64,000 nucleotides of DNA from the NCBI RefSeq assembly GCF_950295315.1, contig NC_080176.1, forward strand, positions 35,551,263 through 35,615,262. Direction: 5' to 3'. The notes beneath the pieces are model-generated. The model saw only the letters and a program-made list of their open reading frames with translations, was not told the DNA's origin and did not search any database. The translations under genes and the position numbers were made by a program. Below are positions 32,780 to 45,186 of this stretch, piece by piece. Every line of letters starts with the position of its first letter. The stretch's first letter is position 1. Source of the DNA: Erinaceus europaeus. Its lineage: Eukaryota; Chordata; Mammalia; Eulipotyphla; Erinaceidae.

Positions 32780-32980
32780 GGCCCAAAGGCTAGATTTGTT
32801 TCATTTAATCTTCAGCAAGCCATACAAAATATATTGTTTATTATCCTGTTTTACAAAAGGGGAAACTTTTTGTTGTTGTTGTTACTAAGTAAATTGACCA
32901 AGTTCATACAAGATTGGATTCATACTCTAACACAAGGATTCTGAGATTCTGGCCTTAACCACTGTGCAATCTAGCAGAAG
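32780..32980 (+). mobile_element. MIR
   Basis: The order 'catttaatcttcagcaa', 'atcctgttttacaaaagggg', 'aagtaaattgaccaagttc', 'ttctggccttaaccactgtg' is the MIR core and tail. A short (GTT)n lies at about 32868-32884. Confidence 0.75.
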
Positions 32981-32984
32981 GACT

Positions 32985-33433
32985 TTAGCAATTTATAAAG
33001 AGAATCAGAGCTGAATTGACATGAGCTTGGGTAATAGTTACCTAGGTTCCATCATAGGTTCATACATAACAGTTTTTATTAAAGTGAATCTCTGGCTCCA
33101 GCAGGACCAAGTGAAAAGTTGGGTGTTCCAGAATTTTCCTTAGAAAGTGGATAGAGACTTGATGAGGGAAGCAGTGTGGGCCAGCAACACATAGACACAT
33201 ATCCATATTTTCCTATTCACCTGTTCACAGAAGTCCCAGGCAAGTCCAAGTGGTGGTCTTGCCTCATGTTATGCACATGTCTTTCCTTTTTACCAGTTTC
33301 ACCAGCCTGATTCTTCAGAAGATACTCTCATCTTCCCTTGCCATTCTCACTCCACCTAACTGTTCCTTGACAATGTAACTATCATGACTCTATTTCTATT
33401 ACCTGCATATCCAGATGTTTAGTCGTAACTTTG
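32985..33433. other. Unassigned unique-looking sequence
   Basis: No repeat or gene recognised. Confidence 0.4.
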
Positions 33434-33502
33434 TATATAGGGATATAAATATTGATATAGGGGTATATATATTGATATAGGGATATATATATATATATCC
33501 CT
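33434..33502. repeat. Second, short array of the 31556 minisatellite unit
   Basis: About three units ('tattgatataggggtatata') 1.5 kb from the main array. Confidence 0.85.
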
Positions 33503-35080
33503 TAGAGACTTATGTTGTATCCTCAAAATCTCCACTGAAGCAAATAGTACTGAAATAAAACAGTATATAAAAAGAATTTAAATCATTTTTAAATAAAAAA
33601 TGTTCTTTAAAAATTATGAGCTTCCATGCCATTCTGACTCGGAGAACTTATTTTCCAGTAAAACTTGCATATTTTATGAATTTAAAATGTAATCATTATG
33701 ATTTATTTACATTTTTAATTTTACCAGTGGAGTTTTTGCAACTCAGAAATCAAGTTCTAAATAGCAATATTAATAGCTAATTTAACTACTCTCTATTATT
33801 TCTTGGTGAAGCTAAGTACTTAAGCAATTAGGGGGGTAATTTTGTGATGTTGAGCTCTGCTTGAGAATAATATCAAAATCACATGCCAAAGCTATGATTC
33901 TTCTAAGGGAATAGTACCTGAGATCCACCCCACATGGAGTGGATGCATAAGCTCTTTTCTCAAACTCTTTAAACCAACTTCTGAATTTTTCTAGATTTCA
34001 ATTTTTTTGAAAAATGTACATATATTGTATATTATACAACATCTTCCATTGGGCTCTAATGTGGAGCTCCCTTATCAAAAAAAATTCTATAGATAAACAT
34101 AAGAACATTAACACTATTAGAGGTAAACATAAAATGTAAGTAGTCTAGCTTCAGCTCATGTTAGCTATGACTGCCAGATGACTTCAGATCAAGCTAGTTT
34201 TTGTTGCCAAACAAGTTACCAAAACACTATTGTTTTTGAGTTATTTGGATTTGGGATTTTCAGGAAAGATTTTGGGCCTGTGATTACAAATAACTGCCAT
34301 TTATCCAGAATTCCTAAACTCTTGTGTAATTCCAACAAGAATCTGCCCAAGAAGGCGCTAGCTGTACATAGCTTTGTGTTACAGACTGAGAGGCTTGACC
34401 TGAGATTTCAGAACTGGTAAGAGAATTCACATCTGGTATAGCCAAACCAATACAACTGACTCCTGTCACTGTGAGCCTGACGGCTTTTACCTTAGGATGA
34501 CAGCTTTCTGTATCTCACCTGTGTGACAAGCAGGCTGCTTCCCTCTCCTGGCTGTGCACACTTATGTCAGCTCTTACAGTTGTCAGGTTGATGCTGATCC
34601 CCCTTAAGCAGCCCCTCTACAGTTTTCTAGCTAAAGAGATTTTAAAAATAGTTTAGTGCCCCAGACATTCTTGAAATGGTCATTTCCTTCCCTTCCCATT
34701 TATTAATGGGCTTATTCTTTTTTACTCCCCCTTGTTGCTCTGAGGCACTTGTGGAAAGTCTGTTTATTGCCTTTGGCTGACATTACCTTTCTCCTTCTCC
34801 ACCCCCAGCCTTATCTTCTCCTAGCCAGCAGGATTAACCTTTGTGCCTTTCCTCCATGGGCTTCCCTCTCCTGCTTTGCCTTTTCCTGGGGGACTTTTTA
34901 CTTGGGATTTCTGATTGCTGGTTTTGTAGCCTGTTGAGCTGTACAGAAACCTGCCCCTATTCCACAAGGACTAGCATGATGCTCTAAGGAAATTATACTC
35001 TGGATTGTAAATGTTCAAACTACATTAGATATATTTTTATCTTTTGTCTTTATATAGGGCTTTCTGAGAGATGTGCACCC
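33503..35080. other. Unassigned unique-looking sequence
   Basis: Only short open frames. Part of it (about 34440-34960) is GC-richer. No gene or repeat recognised. Confidence 0.4.
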
Positions 35081-35084
35081 TTAG

Positions 35085-35395
35085 GAGTTAGTGCCTGGGG
35101 CCCTCCTCCACTTCTTCCTCCATTTTCTTCACCTCCCCCTCCTCCACCTTTTTCTCCACCTTCTCATCAAGGTTATCACTAGGGCTTAGTGTCACCAAGA
35201 CTGTTTTTCCCAGTAGCCACATTTTGTATTAAGGGTGAGAGAGAGAGACAAAGAGACAGAGGAAAGACACCTACAGTATTGCTCTATAGCTCATGAAGCT
35301 TCCTCCCTGCAGGTGGGGGTGGGAGGCTTGAATCTTAAGTCCTCACACATACTAACATATACCCTCTACCAGGTAAGCCATAACCTGACCCCTGA
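35085..35395 (-). mobile_element. Old SINE (antisense), extended 3' region
   Basis: Body ('gagagagagacaaagagaca', 'acacctacagtattgctcta') and head ('gcttgaatcttaagtcc', 'caggtaagccataacctgac') are recognisable. The left part 'ggttatcactagggcttagtg' resembles the extra 3' module. Confidence 0.6.
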
Positions 35396-35574
35396 GGTTC
35401 TTATGGAGACCCACCATAGTCTACTGTACCCCAAAGCATCTACTTGCTGTTTTGTGAGGATGGTGTTTGTAACAAATGGACACCCTCAGAATTTGTAACA
35501 GATATGACTTCTGTTTTCTCAACTCTTTCTGAAGCAGTCCATGACTATTAAAATATTTATTTATTCCCTTTAAA

Positions 35575-37555
35575 AGTATTTATAAAAAGGAGACACTGGC
35601 AAAACCATAGCATAAGAGGGGTACAAATCAACACGATTTCCACCACCAGAACTCTGTATCCCATCACCTCCTTTGATAGCTTTGCTGTTCTTTAACCCTC
35701 TGGGAGTATGGACCAAAAGTCATTGTGGGATGCAGAAGGTGGAAGGTCTGGCTTCTGTAATTGCTTCCCCACTGAACATGGGCATTGACAGGTCGATCCA
35801 TACTCCCAGCTTGCCTTTCTTTCCCTAGTGGGGCGGGGCTCTAGGGAATCTGAGCTCCAGGATACTTTGGTGGGATTCTGTCCAGGAAAGTCTAGTTGGC
35901 ATCATACTAACATCTGAAACCTGGTGGCTGAAAAGAGAGTTAATATACAAAGTCAAACAAATTGTTGGACAATCATGAACCTAAAGGCTGGAGTAGTGCA
36001 GGTGAAGAGTTAAGGAAGGTCTCTGCTTTGTTGATAGCTAGTAGGCATATTTTAGTTATATTCCAAAGGGTCTGTGGCTATACTAGTTTTTTTTTTTTTT
36101 CCTGGTGCTTGAAGTCTTATATGCAGGGGGATGCAAGTTATTGTGTAGTGAGATGATGTCATGACTGGAAAAAGGACCAGAAAGCTGGATCAGGGGAGAG
36201 AATAGCTCCCAAATATGGGAAAGGTGTATAAATATTGGTGACTGTAAACTCCACTGATTTGATCTGGGGTCCATATTCAGTTTAGGAGCCTATGTGACCT
36301 CTGCATCCCTGTGGATTCGAGCTCACATTCTGTGGTCATGAGTAGGAATGTTCCAAGCTGCCCCAATATCAGGATCCATCTTCCTCAAGTATAGAATAGA
36401 GTATGTTATCCAGCCTTCCTTCAGATGATGGAACATTCTCTACCATTGTTGATCCAAGTTGAGGGCAAGGTCCTATGGAGGCCCACAAAGTGGTCTGTTA
36501 TGTTGTTCCTGAAAGAGATAACCGGTAACAATGGAGAGAGGGATTTATTCAAGGTCTAGACCCATCATGTCTGTTTGGGAATCTCACAACTCCCTGACTA
36601 AGGCCCCAGATGATGGAGTGGCCTGATAGTGACTAAAGAGTCATCATTAAAGTATGCCAGTCTCTTGCTCTTATTCAGTTTTTGCAGTCCTTGCCTTGAA
36701 AAGGATTGCTTTTGAGTGAATGAGGGAAGTATAATAGGAAATAGGTGAGGAGGGTACCTAAGTCTAGGTAGATACTATTTCATCAGGAACTTCATACTGA
36801 GTCACTGCAGACTATTGTGTGCTTTTGCTTTCAGGTATATATTTTGTCCTAATTTATAGATACATGTGAACATATGCCCTATCTCATGGGACCTGGTCTA
36901 TATCTAGGTTTTGGGACTTTGTTAAGAAGTGAGTCACCTGGAATGGAATTAGAGAATCCTATGAAAGGAAAAGTCTCACTTGAGTAATGAGGCTGAAGGG
37001 TTGACATTCCATGTCTGACGTCTCTGGACATAGTTTGAATTGAAAGATGCTGAAGTAGTACTCGTTGCGTTGACTAAGTTGGGATAAGCAGATGCGATAT
37101 CATTTGGTATGAATTGAGAGACGCATGCAGGGAGTGAGCCCCACTCTAGAGGTTCCAGGACCGGGGAAATAAATATAGGCTAAATAGAGGAAGTGGGAGT
37201 TTCCTGCTCTTTTAGGGTTTAAGAAGGCAATAGATAGTTATTGCTATAATTAACATTATTTGGCAATTGGGTTAACTTTGAAAAATCCCTTTGATAGGAT
37301 GTGCTGTATCATATACAACATCACCATAATTTATGTCCTCTGACATTATCTGTATATAGCTGTGCCACCAGTTGCTTCTGTTCTCCCTGGTCTAAGCTTT
37401 TAAGAGAGTCAACATACCAAAGACTCAGCCTATGGTCTGTGCATTAAAAAGTTTGAGGCATCAATCAATTTTTCCCTCTCATATTAACTAAATAGTGATT
37501 TATACGACTTCAAATTAATAGGAATATACATAAACACCATCATAATTTTAAGTGA
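35575..37555 (-). mobile_element. Nearly full L1 3'UTR (about 2 kb), antisense
   Basis: Collinear in reverse with 60240-62270: terminal part at 35600-35850, 'ggggccccagatgatgg'-type block at about 36605, 'ctctcatattaac' at about 37478, and the piece equivalent to the ORF2-proximal 3'UTR at about 37490-37555. Non-coding. It continues little or not at all into ORF2. Confidence 0.82.
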
Positions 37556-38110
37556 ATGTTGACCAAGAGAGGATTTAGTATTGTATATTAGCTCACTGCC
37601 CACCCATTAGGTGAACAACCAAATATGCTTTTACTTGACCTCTTTTCCCTTATCTTCACCTTATGAATTATTAGACAACCACTGTGATTCTGACACTAAT
37701 ATCTTGTAGTATTTGTTTTATACCAACCAGTTTTCTGATACCTTCTAATTTATCTTTCTATAATTCTATTAACTTTTGTTACTTTATGCCTGGAGATAAT
37801 ATAAGATTCTATGGTTTAGAAATTATTTCCACAAGACTACCCCCTCCTTCTGACTGAAGGCTATGAATCAGAGCTTTCCACAACCCATGGCTTAGAGGTA
37901 AATTATTTTTCCAGAATTCCTTAGAAGACTCAGAGCAACATCTACTTTTATTTATTAGCTCACACAAGGAGGAAATAAATGCAGGATGAAACTTTAATTG
38001 CAAAAGATCCAAGTACTGTTAAGGTAGAAGGCAAGAGGTGATTGAAAAGAGATTGGGGACTTAGTGTCATATGGTCAAGGAAGATGACAAATTTTTGGAG
38101 GTGTGATTTG
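37556..38110. other. Unassigned sequence
   Basis: No repeat or gene recognised. Confidence 0.4.
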
Positions 38111-38114
38111 TTGA

Positions 38115-38315
38115 CACCTAATAGGGGAAACATGTAATTTGAGTTCACAGGTTACTGTGTGCCAAGACCTAGGCTCAAGTTCCTGGTTCCCACCAGAAGA
38201 TGGGAAGGCTTCACAAGTATTAAAGCAGTGTTGCAAGTATCTCTTTCTCTCCCTCCCTCTTTCATCTCCTCTCAGTTTCTATCTGTCCTAGTAAATAAAG
38301 AGAAATAAAAAAGGG
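38115..38315 (+). mobile_element. Old second-type SINE
   Basis: Diverged head ('ggctcaagttcctggttcc'), body 'gcttcacaagtattaaagc' and tail 'gtaaataaagagaaataaaa'. Confidence 0.65.
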
Positions 38316-38489
38316 ACAATAAATTCTGAGAGTGGCAGATTAATTTTTCTGGCACAAATCCCCAGTGGGGCTTTGTACCTTTGTAGTAAAAAAAGAAAGA
38401 AGAGAAAATAAACTGTATAGATGTGACAACAATAGTCTTGTAAATCTACATTTTCACCAAAGAAATTACCTAAAAAAATACTAATTCTG

Positions 38490-38857
38490 TTTAGCACAGG
38501 AGCCTGTGTAATCTCTGCATCCCTGTCAGTCCAAGCTCATAGTCCATGATCACAGCTAGGAGCATTCTAGACTGTACTCATTACAAGACCAGTTTTCCTC
38601 AAGCGGCAGAGTATATTGACCCAGCCCATCTTCAGGGAGTGGGGGCAGTCCTACCATGCTGCTCTACAGTGAGGGCAAGGTCTTGTAGAGGCCCAGAAGA
38701 GGCCTTCTAATGTTGTTCCTGATGGAGATGACCAGGGATGATAGAGAGAGGGATTTGTTAGAGGTCTAGGCTCATCATATCTATGTTGGAATCCCAGGAT
38801 TCCTTGACTAGGGCCCCAGATGATGGGTGGCCTGGTAGTAATGAGACTGACAGGGAT
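38490..38857 (-). mobile_element. L1 3'UTR, inverted 5' segment
   Basis: Reverse complement of the L1 3'UTR segment equivalent to about 61180-61520. It meets the next element head to head. Confidence 0.8.
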
Positions 38858-39573
38858 GCAGAGGTTGCACAGGCTCCAATGATAAATATGAATAGATATG
38901 GGCTCTATGTCAGATTGATGGTATTTAACAATTAATTATATTTATATACTTTCCTCATATTTGTAAGTTATTATTTGTCCTAATCCAGTTTTCTATTCCT
39001 AATTTCAACTCATATATCATCTTCCCAGACAATATCTTTAGTCTACATGCATGTAGACTATCAGACTTGGGCAAAAATTACTAAAGTCATAGACTCCTTG
39101 ACTTTATACCTAAAATAAATTTATTAGCTTCTACCCACAAGAATACCATTAGTTTAATCTGTTCTATTCTAACCTTTAGGTTCCTTTTTATTAAATATTT
39201 TATCCTGCTTTATATCTTACAGCCTTTTACCACCAAGTTACATGCCAATCTTACTACCTAACCTTACTACCCTGGGCAGACAACCTACAGTCTCACCTCT
39301 CCAGAGCCCTGTTCCACTAGGGAAAGATAGAAATAGGCTGAGGGGATGGATCCAACTGCCAATGTCCATGCTCAACAGAGAAGCAATTATAGAACCTAGA
39401 CTTTCCACCTTCTACACCCCATAGTGAGTTTTGATCCATACTCCCAGAGGAATAGAGAATAGGGATATTTCCAATGGAGGGGATGAGATACAGAGCTCTG
39501 GTGGTGGGAATCATACCTCTGTTATCCTACAATCTTGTTTATTATTAAATCACTAATAAACAATTTAAAATGC
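38858..39573 (+). mobile_element. L1 3'UTR, sense 3' segment
   Basis: Sense-strand continuation from the equivalent of about 61498 to the L1 end (tail 'taataaacaattt'). Together with 38490-38857 it forms a single inverted L1 insertion. Confidence 0.82.
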
Positions 39574-39815
39574 TATTTAAGGAGCAACCAGATGACAGCG
39601 ATGGATGGGGAAATGAATATGGCAAGGGCACAGAGCTTCCATAACCTCTGAATTTCCACAGAGTCAAGAATGAGGAAGTTCCCCAAATCCTATCTTTTTA
39701 GAGGCTTTGTTACCTTGGTATGACTTTCACCACTGATTGAATTGATTAAATCTTCACTGGAACTCGTCAGCAAGACAATTCCTCTACTCCTTGCTGTCAT
39801 TATATTTTCTTTCTC
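39574..39815. other. Unassigned sequence
   Basis: Nothing recognised. Confidence 0.35.
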
Positions 39816-39819
39816 TCCC

Positions 39820-40000
39820 TCTTTCTTTCATTCTTTTTTTTTTTGTTTGTTTGTGATAGAAGAAAAGCTAGAGAGGGGAAGAGAGCCAAAAAGAAAGAGA
39901 AACACCTACAGCACTGCAGATAGGCTCTGGGGTCTTGAACTCATGTCCTTAAGCAGGGTAACATGTATGCCCTACTAGGCATGCCACTACCGACCAAACT
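39820..40000 (-). mobile_element. Old tRNA SINE (antisense)
   Basis: Tail (T-rich), body 'gagaggggaagagagcc', B box region 'gtcttgaactcatgtcc' and head 'gccctactaggcatgccac'. Confidence 0.65.
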
Positions 40001-40009
40001 CCCTTTTAA

Positions 40010-40160
40010 ATATTTACATACATTTCTCATACTTGTTTCTTTGTTTTGACCACAGTATCACTCATCTCAGGCTATTGATGGTGATACAGGAGATCAAACT
40101 TGTGACCTCTTAAATGTAAGTCCTGCACACTTTTGCTGTAGTTTCCCCAAATCTCCCCTA
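40010..40160 (-). mobile_element. Very old SINE-like fragment (antisense)
   Basis: 'gatacaggagatcaaacttg' and 'gacctcttaaatgtaagtcc' resemble a decayed tRNA SINE head. Low certainty. Confidence 0.4.
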
Positions 40161-40599
40161 TTTCCTATTCAGGAATTTATAATTACTATTATGATATGAT
40201 TCTTCCAACAACTGTTGGATAACTCTCTTTTAAAATAACACAAGGAAAGATAGTAATATAAAATAACTGGAAAGGAGTATGGCAGGGGAAGCTCTGTCCA
40301 AGCTCAGTTTGAGGTCAGTTAAGACACAGTGAAAGGATTACTTTTCAGGTGTTTTTCTCCCCTAGAAAGTATTATTATTATATCATAATTCTGAAAAAAC
40401 TACTGAAATTTCTTCAGTACAAGAAACACCAAGGTTTAAAATACAAGAGATAAGAATTAGGAGATGGAAGGAATATCTCCAAGGAACATAGATTGTGTAT
40501 TTAACAAAAATAAGAAATGTCTTTACTTTCACATGTGCTACCAAGTAATACAGAGGTAAGGAAAGCATCTATTAATTGTGTCATACACAGTGCCCAGTA

Positions 40600-40750
40600 C
40601 AACTTTATTCTACTGTGAATCTGGTGAGGTGAGTTTATAGATATTATGACCTCATCGTACATAAGAGACAGCTGAGTCTCATAGATGGTAGGATTTAGAG
40701 TTAGGATAGTCTGTCTTTAAAACAAGCATCCCCTCTTTCTCAGCCAGTCT
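40600..40750 (+). mobile_element. MIR fragment
   Basis: 'agatattatgacctcatcg', 'agacagctgagtctcatag' and 'ggatttagagttaggatag' follow the MIR order. Confidence 0.55.
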
Positions 40751-40837
40751 ACTCTTACAGATTGATTTTTCTGTTAGTCATAATACATCAGTGGTGATAA
40801 TATGGCTAAATTTCCTTATTCTTCAAAACTAGACAGT

Positions 40838-41083
40838 TAGGGATTGGATATAGCACACCAGGTTGAATGTACAAGTTACTCTGTATAAGGATCTAATAGG
40901 GAAAAGCTTTAGGAGCAGTGAAGGAGTTCTGCAGGTATCTCTCACTCACTCATTTTTGATGTCTCTCAATTTATCTCTGTCCTATGTAATAAAAATAAAT
41001 AGTCTGGGGGAATGGCTGCCAGGAGCAGTGGACTCATCATGTAGGCACCAAGCACCAACAATAAACCTGACGGTAATATAAAA
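40838..41083 (+). mobile_element. Old ERI-like SINE, long 3' variant
   Basis: Diverged head, shortened middle, body and a clear extra 3' module ('aatggctgccaggagcagtg'). Confidence 0.75.
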
Positions 41084-41089
41084 AGAAAA

Positions 41090-42880
41090 AGAAAAAACAA
41101 AAACAAGCAGACAAAAGTAACTTTACTATCTTATATTTCCTGATAATTAGCTTTTGCAATTTCTATTATTTTATTTACTGATTTATTCCCAAACTTATTA
41201 ATTTGGATCTTTCTCTCACATACAATGCACAACACTAACACATGTATACACACATTTACCATTATTGTGCCCCTGAATTGAGTACCAGCCATTGTTCAGA
41301 AATATTTAAGGTGTAAATCAAGGCTTGGCCACTTTAAAGCATCTTTAGTTTACTGAATGAGTCTAATGAGGTGTTTCTGTGCCTCCTATCTCTACCCTCA
41401 AACCCTGGAAACTGTATTCAGACCTGGAGATATAATCGAGCAGAAAGGGGGGCATGGTGTTACAGGAAAGGGTCTTTGAGGTTTGTACCAATGAGGAGAA
41501 GACAAAGCCATGGAAGGTGCTGATCTCACTAATGGACTCCATAAAAACTTCATGGCAATATAATGGCTTTCCAGAATAGTGGAAAGTACTCATGAAGAGT
41601 TCACTGAGGAGAGAGCAAAAGAACTTTCAGTTTTAGCAAGAACATCAAGGAGGGGACTCAGTTCAGGGAAGTGGAGGTTTGACTGCCATTTTTGAAGATG
41701 AGAGACTTCATCTGCTCTATTTTCCTCTTACTGTACCTTTCCTCTATATGCTTGTTTTTTGGTACCTTGATGGTGAAATGTGGGGTGAGAACAAATAAAG
41801 ACTCTCAAAGTAGTTAAAGTATGTTCCTTTTTGGCAACTTCAGTGGAAGAATATAAATTAATTTGGAACTAATTAGAGGTAATTAAGATTAAAGTTCCTT
41901 AGAATACTCAAAAATACCATTTATGCAAAGACCAGGTCCCAAGTTTATATAATTGACTATTAGAGATACACAGTCCAATTAAGAGTTGGTATGGGGGTGT
42001 TACTGCCTAGCTAAATGGAAACCCACTGAAAGTGATCTTATTATAAGAAACTGTCTGAGGTGAAGGCCATGGAGACATAGGACTGCATTTTAATGACCTG
42101 TAAATGCCCTCCGAGAAATGGTGAACTGATGATGACGTAACAGCATTGCATAATTAAGTGATTATTTGTCCTAGACACAGGCAGCTACATGGCATTTAGA
42201 GCAGACCAACGCTCTCCACCCCCAGCAGATGATGATAACTTCCTTCTTGTCATGTTTAAGAGGTAATTAATGATTTCTTTGCAAATATTAAAAACGCAAA
42301 TTCTAAACAAGAGGCAAAATGTTCTAGTTTCAGCGAAATGCTATAAATGAAGTTAAATAGGAACATAAGCTTACTTAACATTGCCATTGGACTGTTTGCC
42401 AAAAGATTTATAATCATTTGTTCCTTAATATTCAGAACATCTCCCTCCAAAGTACTGTTTTCTATTCTGGTACTGTGAGTCTACAGTGATGGTGGAATAA
42501 TTCCAAGAGGGTCATGGGGATTAAAGCTGTATTTCAAACAGCTGTCTGGTGGTGATGAGAAATTTGGGGCTAGAGAAGGAAGGTTCCCAGTCCCTGAGAC
42601 TGGGCTTCCTTTTCAGGGCCAGGCTGCCTCCCTCAGTTCTCCTTAGTTCTGCTCTCTAGTTGCATTGCCTCTGCTCATGACTGTCTCTGGGGATTATGAT
42701 ATAGAGAGGCTGTGGGGGTAGGGGGGCTGTGTTTGAACCATAGTTTTGTCTTTGCTCATTGGGTGGTTATAGCAGGTTTCTCTCTCTTTTTCTCTTTCTC
42801 TGGGGCTTCAATAATATATTTGTAAAATGTTGGTAAATATATATGAAAAATAAAAGTAAATAAACAGACTGAGGAGGACA
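41090..42880. other. Unique-looking stretch with a possibly constrained core at about 42050-42560
   Basis: The longest sequence so far without any recognised repeat. The core is of moderate GC and holds 'tgatgacgtaacagc' (CRE-like) and 'tgcataattaag' (homeodomain-like). Conservation cannot be judged from one genome. Confidence 0.3.
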
Positions 42881-42886
42881 TCACAT

Positions 42887-43016
42887 GAAACATACAGAAG
42901 CAAATTAGGAAGTCAATTAATGTGTGTGCTATCAGAATAGTAAAAGTAGAAGAGACATAGAGGTCTGAAAATATTGTAAATAGACTTACTAGTACAGTGA
43001 AGCAAAAGAAAAAAAC
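42887..43016. repeat. Unassigned A-tailed repeat, copy 1
   Basis: Shares its beginning ('gaaacatacagaagcaaa') and end ('tagacttactagtacagtga' then an A-rich run) with 46079-46184. Confidence 0.65.
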
Positions 43017-43099
43017 TAGACAGTATGCAAATATGTAATCTCAATATGTTTGAAATCACAATAGACTGGATATTAAAGAAAGTAAATCTCTTCTAAAAC

Positions 43100-43318
43100 A
43101 CGTTTTTTAATTTCTTTATTGGGGAATTAATGTTTTACATTCAACAGTAAATACAATAGTTTGTACATGCATAACATTCCCCAGTTTTCCATATAACAAT
43201 ACAACCCCCACTAAGTCCTCTGTCATCCTTTTTGGACCTGTATTCTCCCCCCTTCCCAGAGTCTTTTACTTTGGTGCAACATGCCAATTCTAGTTCAGGT
43301 TCTACTTGTGATAAAACA
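43100..43318 (-). mobile_element. L1 3' end (antisense), 5'-truncated
   Basis: Reverse complement of the L1 3' terminus at about 28985-29175 ('tttattggggaattaatg', 'gtttgtacatgcataacatt'). Confidence 0.85.
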
Positions 43319-44140
43319 AAATCTTAGATGTGTAAATGGTATTTCATAAGATGAGAAAATATGGGTGGTGTGAATCTTATTAGAAGATCAACATTGAAAT
43401 ATATTACAAAGAAACTAGAATATTATAAACAAAGAGATTATAAAATCAATCAAAGTCGAGGTATGATGCAGTGTGATGTAATGATAAATGAAAATCATCT
43501 AATTCTACCATAAATCACAAACATTTGTAAAGTGTTGCAAATTAATGTCTTGTGGCATTAGTGCATAAATAAAAAGATCTACAGAACAGAGTAAGTAGAA
43601 ATAAATCAAATATATATGGAAATATAGTATATATGACAAATGTTGGCAGCTAAAATCAATAGGAGAACAGGAAGATGTTTTCAATAACTGAAACTGAAAT
43701 ATATAAACCTCTGGAGAGAAAGATACACTTGGGTTCCATCTCACACATTATTATAAATTCTACGGGAACCCAAAATTTAGAAGGTAAACACTCTCCAAAA
43801 AATGCTAGATGAAAAAAGTAAATAAAAGTAAACAGAGTAGTAAAGATTTTTTCTATGCATTAAAATAAAGCCCTAGAAACTATATAACAAAATGATTTTA
43901 TTACCAGAAAAATTTAAGTATATTTTACACAGTAATAGCATACATGAATGAAACATGGTAAAATGTGAAAAACATGTGTGACTCATATTTTCAGATAGAC
44001 AAAATTATCTTTAGTTATGAAAGATTTCACAAAATAGCACTAACAAAATTAATGTTGTTTCTAATAATATAGAAACTTCTTTCATTAAAATAAAAGTGAA
44101 AATGAAATAAAAGTGTACTATTACGTCCCTACTGCTGAAC
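43319..44140. other. Unassigned AT-rich sequence
   Basis: No element recognised. Confidence 0.35.
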
Positions 44141-44149
44141 AAAAATGCA

Positions 44150-44660
44150 AGCATTTAATGGTACATCATGTTGAGTAGAATACAAAGAAGATGGTTATCT
44201 TGTACACAGCTGGTGAGAGTGTAACTTGGCATATTGTCCTCTAGCAGACTATTTGGTTCTATCAAGATTTTAAGGGAGTCAGGAGGTGGTGCAACGGGTT
44301 AAGTGCACGTGACACAAAGCACAAGGACTGGTATAAGTATCCTGGTTCGAGCCCCTGACCCCCCACCTGCATGGGAGTTGCTTCACAGGTGGTGAAGCAG
44401 ATCTGCTGGTGTCAAAAAAAAAAAAAAAGATTTTAAGTCAGATGCCCACTGGCCCATCAGCTTTATTCCTAGGTATTTCTTCAGATAAAGTTTTAAATAT
44501 ATGAAATGGAGTGTTTCGGAATATTCACTACAACACTGTGAAAACAAAAGATTGAGAATAACTTAAATATTTATCTATGGGGAATACTTTTTGTCTTATG
44601 ACTAAAAAAAATCATTCTGGCCTTAAAGAATATATTTGTAAAATATATACAAAATAAATA
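44150..44660 (+). mobile_element. Ancient L1 3' fragment
   Basis: 'gtacacagctggtgagagtg' and 'ttattcctaggtatttcttc' with 'attgagaataacttaaatat' follow the L1M order. Split by the SINE at 44275. Confidence 0.6.
44275..44426 (+). mobile_element. Short SINE: tRNA head plus partial body, then pure poly-A
   Basis: Head with A and B boxes and the 'cccacctgcatgggag' part end at 'ctgctggtgtc', followed directly by A15. The usual pyrimidine-rich body is absent. Exact 11-bp target duplication 'aagattttaag' (44264-44274 and 44427-44437) shows it inserted in this form. Confidence 0.9.
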
Positions 44661-44689
44661 GAACATTTTTTTTACTTAATCAAATATAT

Positions 44690-45186
44690 ATATTTTTTTG
44701 ATTATCTTTATTTGGGACTCAGGTGGAAGTGCAGAGGGTTAAGCGCACATGGCACAAAGCGCAAGGACCATTGGAAGGATCCTGGTTCGAGCCCCTGGCT
44801 CCCCACCTGCAGGGGAGTCCCTTCACAGATGGTGAAGCAGGTCTGCAGGTGTCTGCCTTTCTCTTCCCCTCTCTGTCTTCACCTCCTCTCTCCATTTTTC
44901 TCTGTCCTACCCAACAAAAATAACTACTACAATAAAACAACAAGGGCAACAAAAAGGAAAATAAATTAATAAAAATTTTAAAAAATTATCTTTATTTATT
45001 GGATAGAGACAGCCAGAAATTGAGAGGGAAGAGGATGATAGAGAGGGAAAGAGACAGAGAGATACCTGCAGTCCTGCTTTACCACTGGCAAAGTTTTCTC
45101 CTTGCAAGTGGAGTCCAGGGGCTTGAACCAAAGTCCTTGCTCATTATAACATGCATGTTTAACCAGCTGTACTAACACCCAACCCT
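44690..45186 (-). mobile_element. Second-type SINE (antisense) with a SINE inserted in its tail
   Basis: Tail at about 44690-44713 and 44985-45000, body 'gagacagccagaaattgaga', B box 'cttgaaccaaagtcc' and head 'gtttaaccagctgtac' to 45180. Interrupted by 44714-44984. Confidence 0.8.
44714..44984 (+). mobile_element. ERI-like SINE inserted in a SINE tail
   Basis: Full copy with target duplication 'attatctttattt' (44701-44713 and 44985-44997). Confidence 0.92.
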
